DNA of 11,941 nt, from NCBI RefSeq assembly GCF_015058545.1, contig NZ_SVCB01000067.1, positions 1 through 11,941 of the forward strand, given 5' to 3'. How positions within the stretch are numbered: the stretch's first letter is position 1; the number at the start of each line of letters is the position of its first letter. Source of the stretch: Veillonella sp. Lineage in GTDB: Bacteria; Bacillota; Negativicutes; Veillonellales; Veillonellaceae. The notes below the pieces were generated by a model. That model saw only the letters and a program-made list of their open reading frames with translations. It made no database searches and was not told where the DNA came from. A program made the position numbers and the translations under genes. Shown here in pieces: positions 1-6,189 of the stretch.

Positions 1-432
1 CTGTGGTGAAAACTGAGCCACCATATATTCACCGGTTCTGTCATCCCCCGCTGCATAGGTTCTAAGGGGTTGTAAGGAACTGCTTTCCGTGCCGCCGGCC
101 AGCACGCAATCCGCCATGCCGCTTCGTATCGCGCGAAAGCCCTGAATAATAGCTGCGCCGGCCGAGGCGCACTGCATATCCACCGTATAGGCCGGTGTTT
201 TTTCACCATAACGCGAATTTAGGGCCGTTAAACGACCAATGTTACCACCGGTGCCAACCGCATTGCCACAGATGATTTCAGCCACCTTAGGATACTGTTC
301 ATACAACGCATCTAATACACGAGCCCCCAATATTTCCGGTTTTATCGATTTAAATTGCCCCTTATATGAACCAATGGGCGTCCTAAGGCCGCCCATTATG
401 TACACCGGAGACAATGTTTGTTGTGTTTTCAT
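1..432 (-). CDS. Thiolase family protein (acetyl-CoA acetyltransferase-like), N-terminal part
   Basis: The 144 visible codons form the N-terminal half of a thiolase; the rest lies beyond the left edge. The residues GGLRTPIGSYKG near position 14 are the usual thiolase opening, and DMQCASAGAAI near position 85 carries the acylated catalytic cysteine (Cys88). The stretch ADCVLAGGTESSS at 107-119 is also typical. The family cleaves or forms 3-ketoacyl-CoA by exchange with acetyl-CoA; the catalytic His and second Cys would be in the missing part. The ATG at 432 follows GGAGG by only four bases, a tight but usable spacing. The gene starts 25 bases after bioY ends, so the two are almost certainly cotranscribed. 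A thiolase beside bioY recalls yhfS in the BirA-regulated Bacillus yhfU-yhfT-yhfS cluster. Its substrate chain length cannot be read from sequence. The family call is firm; a biotin-related role is inferred from context. Confidence 0.93.
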   Translation of the reverse strand, partial: MKTQQTLSPVYIMGGLRTPIGSYKGQFKSIKPEILGARVLDALYEQYPKVAEIICGNAVGTGGNIGRLTALNSRYGEKTPAYTVDMQCASAGAAIIQGFRAIRSGMADCVLAGGTESSSLQPLRTYAAGDDRTGEYMVAQFSPQ

Positions 433-457
433 AATGCCTCCAACGAGTAATTGTCTC

Positions 458-982
458 TTAAATATTCAATTTAACCGCTTTCATACCTAACCAAGCAGCA
501 ATGCCGCATTTAATAATATCACCGGGAATGAAAGGCAATGCATAACCGGCTATAGCTGCTTCAAGTCCGATGTTGGTAACAATCATGCCACCGGCCATAC
601 CAAAGATGTAAGTAATCGGAATGGTAATCACTACAGAGCGCCAGAAATACCCGAAGAAAGACGGTGTTTTACCTTTAAACATACTGAGAATAGTGTAAGC
701 AATCGGATAGCTGATATAGTAACCGCCGGCAGGCCCTAAGATTTTACCAAGACCGCTGGTACCGCCGGAAAATACCGGCACCCCGATAATGCCCAATAAT
801 AAGTACACACAAATGGTAATAAAGGCTTCCTTTGGCGGTAATAAGAATCCGATTAAGCATAATACCAAAGTGGTAGCCGTTACCATGGCCGGTGAAAACG
901 GAATCGGGAACGAAATATAAGCGGACACGCAGGTCAACGCTACCAATAACGCCATTTTGGTCAATTTACGAGTATCTGACAT
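458..982 (-). CDS. bioY: Biotin transporter BioY (ECF transporter S component)
   Basis: This 174-residue integral membrane protein has about six hydrophobic segments and the BioY hallmarks GVPVFSGGTSGLGKILGP followed by GGYY in the middle, and PGDIIKCGIAAWLG near the C-terminus. BioY is the substrate-binding S component that captures biotin and works with the energy-coupling module EcfT-EcfA-EcfA', which is not encoded here. The frame is open to a GTG at 997, but I chose the ATG at 982: GAGG (992-995) lies nine bases upstream of it, whereas the GTG overlaps that same Shine-Dalgarno site. The gene follows the MaoC-like gene after 148 bases with no convincing terminator, and precedes the thiolase by 25 bases. 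Expression is probably controlled from the promoter and BirA-like operator at 1704-1758, consistent with biotin repression of bioY in many bacteria. No truncation is seen. Confidence 0.95.
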   Translation of the reverse strand: MSDTRKLTKMALLVALTCVSAYISFPIPFSPAMVTATTLVLCLIGFLLPPKEAFITICVYLLLGIIGVPVFSGGTSGLGKILGPAGGYYISYPIAYTILSMFKGKTPSFFGYFWRSVVITIPITYIFGMAGGMIVTNIGLEAAIAGYALPFIPGDIIKCGIAAWLGMKAVKLNI

Positions 983-1053
983 AATAAACAACCTCACAAA
1001 CTAAAATAATAACCACAAAATATGAGTGTATTTGCATAACTACAGTTTAAAGT

Positions 1054-1085
1054 TAAGCGACTCAAAAAATAAACAGTAAGCGACT
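1054..1085. repeat. Pair of 9-bp direct repeats upstream of bioY
   Basis: The 9-mer taagcgact occurs at 1054-1062 and again at 1077-1085, a period of 23 bases (about two helical turns), in the gap between the MaoC-like gene and bioY. No strong promoter hexamers were found next to it. It could be a weak regulator site or chance. Confidence 0.35.
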
Positions 1086-1130
1086 TTCAAATAACCATCA
1101 AGCTGCTCAACAAAGTAAGGAAAACTCAAC

Positions 1131-1670
1131 CTACTTGTAACTGCAGGTAAATACCGGTCGATGGGCGGTAAAACCTTGGATGGTCCGTCCATCCCTTTGT
1201 AAAACAATGGTCTCATCTACAAAGGTGGGTCTACGGAATCGAATCTTTACAGCCGTAATAGTGGGTCCCACATTTTCAACTAAATACGCCGCCATGGCTT
1301 CCAAAATCTGACAGCCCGGCACAACGGCATTTTCCTGCTGATGAATGCTGTTATGATCTTCTACATCCGTTACAAATTCTAAAATTTCAGAGCGATTGAA
1401 TGCTCGCCAAGGAACAACATCAGTCGGTATGTGATAATCCGTCTTAGCCGGTTTCGGCTTCACCGGAATCGAATCGGGCGTTAAAACTTTTAACAGCACC
1501 GTAAGTGCTTCATGGCCTCTTACCAACGCCGTTTCATACCACTCGCCGTTCTGACGAACTTCAGTGTGCTCCGCCGGCTCAGCCAAACGTTGCCATTTTA
1601 ACTGCGCAATCACCATTGAACGGGGTAATTCTTTATCAGCTTCAATCATGGCCTTAAATAACTCACGCAT
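1131..1670 (-). CDS. MaoC-like hotdog-fold (R)-hydratase/dehydratase
   Basis: A 179-residue protein whose C-terminal half (about 90-170) is a MaoC-like hotdog domain. The hydratase-2 motif is visible as EDHNSIH at 104-110, giving the catalytic pair Asp105 and His110 with Asn107 between them, followed by AVVPG at 115-119 and the long hotdog helix ILEAMAAYLVENV. MaoC-type enzymes hydrate trans-2-enoyl-CoA or dehydrate 3-hydroxyacyl-CoA/ACP. The classic motif has Gly-Asp and Asn-Pro; here these are Glu-Asp and Asn-Ser, so substrate preference may differ. Residues 20-62 resemble the strand part of a second, incomplete hotdog. The ATG at 1670 sits seven bases after AGGGGG. It is the first gene after a strong promoter and is followed by bioY and a thiolase, suggesting a role in acyl-CoA metabolism tied to biotin supply. 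FabZ/HadB-like dehydration for fatty acid synthesis is an alternative. Confidence 0.8.
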   Translation of the reverse strand: MRELFKAMIEADKELPRSMVIAQLKWQRLAEPAEHTEVRQNGEWYETALVRGHEALTVLLKVLTPDSIPVKPKPAKTDYHIPTDVVPWRAFNRSEILEFVTDVEDHNSIHQQENAVVPGCQILEAMAAYLVENVGPTITAVKIRFRRPTFVDETIVLQRDGRTIQGFTAHRPVFTCSYK

Positions 1671-1703
1671 TTTGGAGCCCCCTCTTTCGCAAATCTACTT
1701 AAA

Positions 1704-1732
1704 ATTATATTAAATTCATGCTTATTCGTCAA
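1704..1732 (-). promoter_or_regulatory. Sigma-A promoter for the MaoC-bioY-thiolase operon
   Basis: On the minus strand, TTGACG (1732-1727, 5 of 6) and TATAAT (1709-1704, 6 of 6) are separated by exactly 17 bases. Transcription would start near 1697, leaving a short leader of about 27 bases with the AGGGGG ribosome-binding site. Confidence 0.85.
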
Positions 1733-1758
1733 CTATGCGCCATTCTCGTTGTTAACAA
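1726..1758 (-). promoter_or_regulatory. Candidate BirA (biotin repressor) operator over the -35 box
   Basis: The minus strand reads TTGTTAACA (1758-1750), 15 bases, then AGTTGACGA (1734-1726). Against the biotin-operator pattern TTGTTAACC-N14 to 16-GGTTAACAA the first arm matches 8 of 9 and the second 6 of 9, with permitted spacing. The second arm contains the -35 hexamer, so a bound repressor would block RNA polymerase. Assignment to BirA rests on this match plus the downstream bioY. Confidence 0.6.
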
Positions 1759-1821
1759 ATAAAACCTTTCCCAAAGCGTACTCAAAAGCTGTGAAGTACT
1801 TACTTTGAAAAAGGCTTTTTG

Positions 1822-2688
1822 TTACAATGTTTTAATCAATTCCTGTAAATATGTACGGAATGAGTCTTTACAATGCTCGGAACGCAAGCCGTATTCCACG
1901 GTAGCTTCCAAATAGCCAAGGCGATCACCGATATCATAGCGGCGCCCTTCGTATTCTAAGGCATACACATCGCTCTGCAGACTCGCAAGGCCATCGGTAA
2001 GCTGCAATTCACGGCCGGCACCGAGAGGGGTATTTTCCAACACCTCAAAAATCTCAGGCGTCAAAATATAACGGCCCAAAACTGCTAAATTAGACGGTGC
2101 CAAATCGCGGGATGGTTTTTCAACCAAGCCATCCACTTTATAAATATGAGGCTCAATTTCATGACCCGCTACGATACCATAGGAACTTACCTTTGCTTCC
2201 GGTACGCGCTGAGTGCCAAGAATCGTGCCGCCCATACGCTCATGACAATCTATTAATTGCTTTAAACAAGGTTTTTCAGTATTATATACCACATCATCAC
2301 CCAGTAATACGGCAAACGGTTCATTGCCTACAAAAGCTTTGGCGCAAAGAATGGCATCGCCCAAACCGCGCGGTGCTTTTTGACGAATAAAGTGAACCCG
2401 AATATCCGCCAGGGAGCGTACCATAGCCAGTTGTTTCTTCTTGCCCTGCTGCTGTAACAACTGTTCCAATTCAACACTGGTATCGAAATGATCTTCAATG
2501 GCCCGTTTATTACGCCCCGTAATAATCAAAATCTCTTCAATACCGGAGGCCAACGCTTCTTCCACAATATATTGAATCGCCGGTGTATCAACTATCGGTA
2601 ACATTTCTTTCGGTTGTGCTTTGGTAGCCGGTAAAAAACGTGTACCGAAGCCGGCAGCCGGAATAATAGCTTTGCGTACTTTGCCCAT
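1822..2688 (-). CDS. galU: UTP--glucose-1-phosphate uridylyltransferase
   Basis: A complete 288-residue GalU/GtaB-type nucleotidyltransferase that converts UTP and glucose-1-phosphate to UDP-glucose in the cytoplasm. The nucleotide-binding loop AAGFGTRFLPATKAQPKEML lies at 11-30. LGDD at 129-132 supplies the metal-binding aspartate, VEKP at 189-192 is the sugar-binding segment, and GRELQLTDG at 225-233 is a further family motif. Length is normal for bacterial GalU. The ATG at 2688 follows GAGG with a ten-base gap. It lies 153 bases downstream of the LptD-like gene, separated by a long inverted repeat, so it may be read through from the envelope operon or have its own promoter, though I see no convincing one. 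UDP-glucose feeds lipopolysaccharide or other surface glycan synthesis, which fits the neighbouring outer-membrane gene. No obvious U-rich terminator follows it. Confidence 0.96.
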   Translation of the reverse strand: MGKVRKAIIPAAGFGTRFLPATKAQPKEMLPIVDTPAIQYIVEEALASGIEEILIITGRNKRAIEDHFDTSVELEQLLQQQGKKKQLAMVRSLADIRVHFIRQKAPRGLGDAILCAKAFVGNEPFAVLLGDDVVYNTEKPCLKQLIDCHERMGGTILGTQRVPEAKVSSYGIVAGHEIEPHIYKVDGLVEKPSRDLAPSNLAVLGRYILTPEIFEVLENTPLGAGRELQLTDGLASLQSDVYALEYEGRRYDIGDRLGYLEATVEYGLRSEHCKDSFRTYLQELIKTL

Positions 2689-2735
2689 GTTTGAAAGACC
2701 TCACTTTTTTCCGTCATAATAATGATTAAGAGTAA

Positions 2736-2769
2736 TTATGAAGCTATGCCATAGGGCACAGCTTCATAA
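2736..2769 (-). repeat. Long inverted repeat between the LptD-like gene and galU
   Basis: Perfect 10-bp arms ttatgaagct (2736-2745) and agcttcataa (2760-2769) continue after one mismatch into four more pairs, closing on a four-base loop (2751-2754). The resulting RNA hairpin should be stable, but on the minus strand it is followed by TTACTCTTAATC rather than a clear U run. It could be a poor terminator, a processing or stabilising hairpin between operon segments, or a protein-binding palindrome. Confidence 0.7.
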
Positions 2770-2776
2770 CCTAAAG

Positions 2777-2859
2777 CGTCTATACTTTGTTCAAATTACC
2801 AGAAATCTTTTGCAACTAATCGTCTATACTCCGTTCAATTACTAGAAATCTTTTGCAAC
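2777..2859 (-). repeat. Imperfect tandem duplication of the LptD-like gene's 3' end
   Basis: Two copies of a roughly 40-base unit, 2821-2859 (inside and just past the gene) and 2777-2816, differ by three substitutions and one single-base indel, with four bases between them. The genic copy encodes the last residues VAKDF and a TAG stop. The downstream copy, in another frame relative to the gene, would encode VAKDFW and a TAA stop. This shows duplication of the C-terminal codons, stop and about 20 bases of 3' flank. Confidence 0.9.
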
Positions 2860-4386
2860 CACAAGGTAAGACCATTTTTTCTGTTTAGACTGATATGTTA
2901 ACCAACCTTCAAAGGAGTGCATATCGCGATGCCAAGTATAGTCTACATAACGCAACTCACCGGACTGTACATCACGTTTTGTAGTAATCGTGAAGGTGTC
3001 CAAACGAGTCAAGCGGAATGAAGCCCCCGCCGTAAAGTTATGAAGAATATCTTCGCGGTCAAACGGATATGGGGAATTATCTTTCGGATTAATATTATTC
3101 TGACGATAACCGGCGAATAAATTAACTCGTGAATTTATTCGCCAATTCGTATTACCGCCCCAGTACGGCATGCTGCGAATATGATCGTTATAGCCATAGT
3201 AGTCACGCTGGTAAGCGGCAAAGAAACGTAAATTGGCATTCTTGGCCAATTTAATCGTATCATGGCTGACTTCACCAAAGTACATGTAGTGACTGCCCTT
3301 AATGTAGTCTTCTTTCCAATAACCGGCCGTAGCACCGCCACGAACAGTAAACGGCGTATCGCCGATATGGTACACATTAGTATATACGGAGAATTCCGGT
3401 TTCTTTTCTACCCAAACGGTACGAGCATTCAAAGTAGCCGATTCACGACTTACGCCGAATGTAGCAACGCCCCAAGGAAGGTAATGACGATAACCGTAAC
3501 TTGGCTTAAAGCCTTCCTTGGTCATCCACTGATAACGGAAGAACAATTCACCGTCATCACCAATCGGATATTTAAGACCGCCCTTCAAGCCGAAACCATC
3601 GTCGCTGGAATAAGTTGGTCTTGGAATCAAGTCAAACACACTAAATTGACCTTGACGGTCATTGCGAAGGGATACTACATATTTCTTCGTACTCATGATT
3701 TTGCCGTTTTTAATAAATAATTTGGCATCATGAATAATGGCTTTATCCCCCGGATACACTTCAATGGTACTGCCTTCAATACGATAATCCGGCACACCTT
3801 TATAAGCCATAGCGTGTTTGGTAGTAACCCAACCTTTGGTGATAAGACCCTGATTACCATCAAATTCTGCTTTTTCAGCTTTTACATAATATGGCTCTAC
3901 ATAGCCGATAACATCCGGTGCTGTCATGGCATTAGTGCCGCTGTTAAATACTAAATCTTGGCCCCGTAAGTCCTTTGTGGCCCCTTTATTTTCCAGGTAA
4001 TGAAACTCTCCATCCGTCGTATACTCTTGGGATTTAGTATTACCTAACAGCTTTTCACTATGAATTTCACGACTGCCCTGATAAGCATCTACTTTGCCCA
4101 CAGCTACAACATTGCCGGTAGCACTGCTGTAATACATGCTGTCTGCATCAACTTTAACAGGTAACTCACTGTCATTGACCGTTGTCGCCGGTGTACCGCG
4201 ACGGACTACACGAATGAGACCGCCATCGGACTCGCCCATATTGGCGATAGTTACCGGATTGGAATCGGTTGTAACATCTTGAGCATTTTCATAAACAAGG
4301 CCTCTATTATCGGCCGCCTGCACGGCTAATAAAGGCATAGCGACTAAAGCGGCACCCAATGCATACTTAGCCTTTTTCATTACCAT
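2842..4386 (-). CDS. LptD/OstA-like outer-membrane beta-barrel protein
   Basis: A 514-residue exported protein. Residues 4-24 form a Sec signal peptide (KK, a hydrophobic core, AVQA then cleavage). Residues about 76-240 resemble the OstA/LptA beta-jellyroll, beginning VKVDADSMYYSSATGNVVAVGKV, a fold that carries lipopolysaccharide. Residues about 260-514 are rich in alternating aromatic strands (RYQWM, YGYRHYL, FAAYQRDYYGY, FAGYR) and end in phenylalanine, as expected for a BAM-inserted barrel. LptD delivers lipopolysaccharide to the outer leaflet. This copy is much shorter than the roughly 780-residue Escherichia protein and has no cysteine, so it lacks the disulfides of the enterobacterial enzyme. 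It follows the 394-residue exported gene by 26 bases. Of the two possible ATGs (4386, 4380) the first is better spaced from AGGTAGG. It could be an LptD orthologue or a related barrel of unknown role. Confidence 0.82.
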   Translation of the reverse strand: MVMKKAKYALGAALVAMPLLAVQAADNRGLVYENAQDVTTDSNPVTIANMGESDGGLIRVVRRGTPATTVNDSELPVKVDADSMYYSSATGNVVAVGKVDAYQGSREIHSEKLLGNTKSQEYTTDGEFHYLENKGATKDLRGQDLVFNSGTNAMTAPDVIGYVEPYYVKAEKAEFDGNQGLITKGWVTTKHAMAYKGVPDYRIEGSTIEVYPGDKAIIHDAKLFIKNGKIMSTKKYVVSLRNDRQGQFSVFDLIPRPTYSSDDGFGLKGGLKYPIGDDGELFFRYQWMTKEGFKPSYGYRHYLPWGVATFGVSRESATLNARTVWVEKKPEFSVYTNVYHIGDTPFTVRGGATAGYWKEDYIKGSHYMYFGEVSHDTIKLAKNANLRFFAAYQRDYYGYNDHIRSMPYWGGNTNWRINSRVNLFAGYRQNNINPKDNSPYPFDREDILHNFTAGASFRLTRLDTFTITTKRDVQSGELRYVDYTWHRDMHSFEGWLTYQSKQKKWSYLVVAKDF

Positions 4387-4412
4387 CTTTTACCTACCTC
4401 ATCTTCACTGGA

Positions 4413-5597
4413 TTAGTTGCGTTTTACAACAATTATTGGTTGTGACTGCGATACATTCGTTTGGTCCTCAGTGTCAGCACTTGCTTCTTCCACTTCGCCG
4501 GCATCTTCAGAATCGGCATCTTCCACCGTTGCCGTTGAATCGTCGGACTCTTCCACTACCTTCACCGGTGCCTCTTCATCTTCATTAGCATCGGCCGGAA
4601 CTAAAGTTACCGGTTCCGATACATCACCTAAGGTATAGTCATCATAGGAATCTTGCGAACTTGGATCACTGGAATTATGAGCCTGGCCGTCACCGCCTAC
4701 GACAATGCCTTGTACAGTTACCAATTCTTGCGGCTGTACATAAATGGTGGCCCCTACGGGTAAATCGATATTCTTACCCTTTACAAAGAAACCGCCCACT
4801 AAGCCGACAGGGCCCAATAACACGGCACCGGCTACGGAAGCGCCGGCTGCTTTCAATTCCTGCTGGGTACGAGCTTTTGCTTCTTCCCCTTGAATAGCGG
4901 TAAATTCAGTACCATCCAAGGCCGGAACTTTATCAAACATCAAATCTAATTTACCGTTACGACCAAAAGAGGATGCTTTTTTAAGTTCGGAAATATGACC
5001 TTCCCCAACAGTGCCGGCCGGTACCAATAAAATATTACCGTCCATCAAGTCTTCCGACACGGTAAAGCTGAACGTATCTCCCAGTTTGCTGGTAGCCGTA
5101 TTAATCGGCGTATTCAAGGTTACTGCAAATACTTCCGTGCTTGGTGCCGAGCCTACTTGCGAGGTCAATTTCAAAGGAGCCCCGTTAATCGTTTTGGCTA
5201 AAGCATTAATACGTGTATCCAAAGCTCCGGTGCTGATACGACCGGTTACACTCCGTTCCAACTGTTCCACACGGGAAACTAAGGAACCGGTGCCCACTTT
5301 ATTCTGATAGTGCCATTCCAACATGGATAATTCTTGACTTACCGATACTTTACCGCGCGTATTGCCATCGATGGAATTGTACAAGGAATCAACTTGTGAA
5401 TTCAAAGTACCGGAAGAGTCACGACCATAAACGGTTTGACTAATCTGCTGCACACGATCTACTAAAGCCCCAACCTGCGTGGAACCATACACTGTATTTT
5501 CTAAGGCATCGGTTTTCTCTAATACGGTTTCCGGAGCCGCCCATACCTGGCCGGTCATAAGCGCCGCTACCGCCAACGTAAGCATTTGTTTTTTCAT
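4413..5597 (-). CDS. Exported protein with 20-residue repeats, beta-rich domain and acidic tail
   Basis: Function unknown. A signal peptide covers residues 1-20 (MKKQM, hydrophobic core, VWA then APE). Residues 22-139 hold about six copies of a 20-residue repeat with the pattern G-x-L-x-x-R-V-x-x-L-x-x-x-V-x-G, for example GALVDRVQQISQTVYG; one copy (79-98) is degenerate. Residues 153-295 form a compact predicted beta-rich domain containing LLVPAGTVGEGHISELKK and FGRNGKLDLMFDKV, a pattern I associate with envelope proteins but cannot name. Within it, 250-273 is a glycine/alanine/valine-rich hydrophobic stretch. Residues 310-380 are strongly acidic and low in complexity, and the end is a short hydrophobic-basic segment, IIVVKRN. 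No cysteine is present, so it is not a lipoprotein. The ATG at 5597 follows GGAGG by four bases. It lies between two other exported genes in one operon, pointing to the periplasm or cell surface. Confidence 0.75.
   Translation of the reverse strand: MKKQMLTLAVAALMTGQVWAAPETVLEKTDALENTVYGSTQVGALVDRVQQISQTVYGRDSSGTLNSQVDSLYNSIDGNTRGKVSVSQELSMLEWHYQNKVGTGSLVSRVEQLERSVTGRISTGALDTRINALAKTINGAPLKLTSQVGSAPSTEVFAVTLNTPINTATSKLGDTFSFTVSEDLMDGNILLVPAGTVGEGHISELKKASSFGRNGKLDLMFDKVPALDGTEFTAIQGEEAKARTQQELKAAGASVAGAVLLGPVGLVGGFFVKGKNIDLPVGATIYVQPQELVTVQGIVVGGDGQAHNSSDPSSQDSYDDYTLGDVSEPVTLVPADANEDEEAPVKVVEESDDSTATVEDADSEDAGEVEEASADTEDQTNVSQSQPIIVVKRN
5181..5534 (-). repeat. Coding array of about six 20-residue repeats
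   Basis: Codons 22-139 of the 394-residue exported protein repeat with a period of 20 residues (60 bases). Conserved positions are Gly-x-Leu near the start, Arg/Gln-Val in the middle, Leu/Ile three residues later and Val/Ile-x-Gly at the end. The heptad-like hydrophobic spacing suggests short helices or a coiled coil interrupted by glycine turns. Confidence 0.75.
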
Positions 5598-5666
5598 ACA
5601 TCCTCCAAATAAACAAGACTTAACCTATTATTGAATGCTATTCGCCTCAAAGCTTAAACAAAGGGA

Positions 5667-6110
5667 TTAGATTTTGAGGTCAATAATAGCGGATACGCCA
5701 ACCCCTTGAATACGGGATGCATTAACAGGGTTCTTGCTGTCGATAGGCACTAAACCTTTAATACGAGCTACATTATTGAAGCTGGCTTCCAACTGAGCTA
5801 CCGCTTCAACCCGTTCTACTTCGGAAGCCGAACCCGTTACCTGAGCCGCCCCGATGTAACCGTTCGTACCTACGCTGACAATCGGTACAACCTTAGTCGT
5901 ATAAGTAGTGCTCAAATTATTCTGAGCTAAAATTTTATTTAAAAAGTCATTAATCTGGCCGCCGAAGCGATCAACTAAGATGCCCACGCCGCCGACTTTT
6001 AAAATGCTGCCTAAATTCAAGCTGAATGCTTGCGTCGTATTTACTAATGCACCGGTAGAAAGTGTAGCAATGGAAACGGCCATAACCGTTGCCAATAATT
6101 TCTTTTTCAT
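5667..6110 (-). CDS. Small exported protein of unknown function
   Basis: A 147-residue secreted protein. Residues 1-28 are a signal peptide (MKKKLLATVMAV, hydrophobic core, TTQA then FSLN). The mature part has a glycine-rich N-terminal segment, LGSILKVGGVGILVDRFGGQ, then conserved-looking blocks TTKVVPIVSVGTNGYIGAAQVTG, VERVEAVAQLEASF, RIKGLVPIDS and RIQGVGVSAIIDLKI. No cysteine, transmembrane helix or catalytic motif is visible. These blocks look familiar from uncharacterised exported proteins of diderm Firmicutes, but I cannot name a family. The frame is open to an ATG at 6137; the ATG at 6110 is chosen because a perfect AGGAGG lies eight bases before it and it begins a clean signal peptide. 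It is the first gene of the envelope operon, 44 bases downstream of the -10 box edge plus leader, and 69 bases before the 394-residue gene. A periplasmic partner of the downstream envelope proteins is plausible but unproven. Confidence 0.82.
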   Translation of the reverse strand: MKKKLLATVMAVSIATLSTGALVNTTQAFSLNLGSILKVGGVGILVDRFGGQINDFLNKILAQNNLSTTYTTKVVPIVSVGTNGYIGAAQVTGSASEVERVEAVAQLEASFNNVARIKGLVPIDSKNPVNASRIQGVGVSAIIDLKI

Positions 6111-6118
6111 ATCTATGT

Positions 6119-6124
6119 CCTCCT
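6119..6124 (-). promoter_or_regulatory. Ribosome-binding site deciding the start at 6110
   Basis: AGGAGG on the minus strand lies eight bases before the ATG at 6110. An upstream in-frame ATG at 6137 has no comparable site and would put nine polar residues before the signal peptide. Confidence 0.9.
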
Positions 6125-6160
6125 CTATCGTATACATAATTAGCTGTTTATACTGATGTT

Positions 6161-6189
6161 ATTATATCACAAATCAAAGCCTTTGTCCT
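6161..6189 (-). promoter_or_regulatory. Extended -10 promoter for the envelope operon
   Basis: On the minus strand AGGACA (6189-6184, 4 of 6 to TTGACA) is 17 bases from TATAAT (6166-6161, 6 of 6), which is preceded by TGA, the extended -10 element. Transcription should begin near 6154 and cover the three exported genes, possibly galU too. Confidence 0.8.

Noticed and set aside
983..997. GTG start for bioY five codons upstream of the chosen ATG
   Set aside because: The GTG overlaps the GAGG Shine-Dalgarno site that is well placed for the ATG at 982, and nothing comparable precedes the GTG.
1086..1112. Second BirA-like site between the MaoC-like gene and bioY
   Set aside because: Half-site-like sequences occur on the minus strand, but with a spacer of about eight bases and only five of nine matches in one arm, unlike biotin operators.
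1775..1815. Possible terminator after galU
   Set aside because: The arms GTACT/AGTAC give only five pairs around a 12-base loop, and the T-rich stretch is interrupted. Not strong enough to call.
3262..3720. Plus-strand open frame of 152 codons inside the LptD-like gene
   Set aside because: It is antisense to a well-supported gene with signal peptide and barrel pattern, has no credible ribosome-binding site noted and its product shows no recognisable motif.
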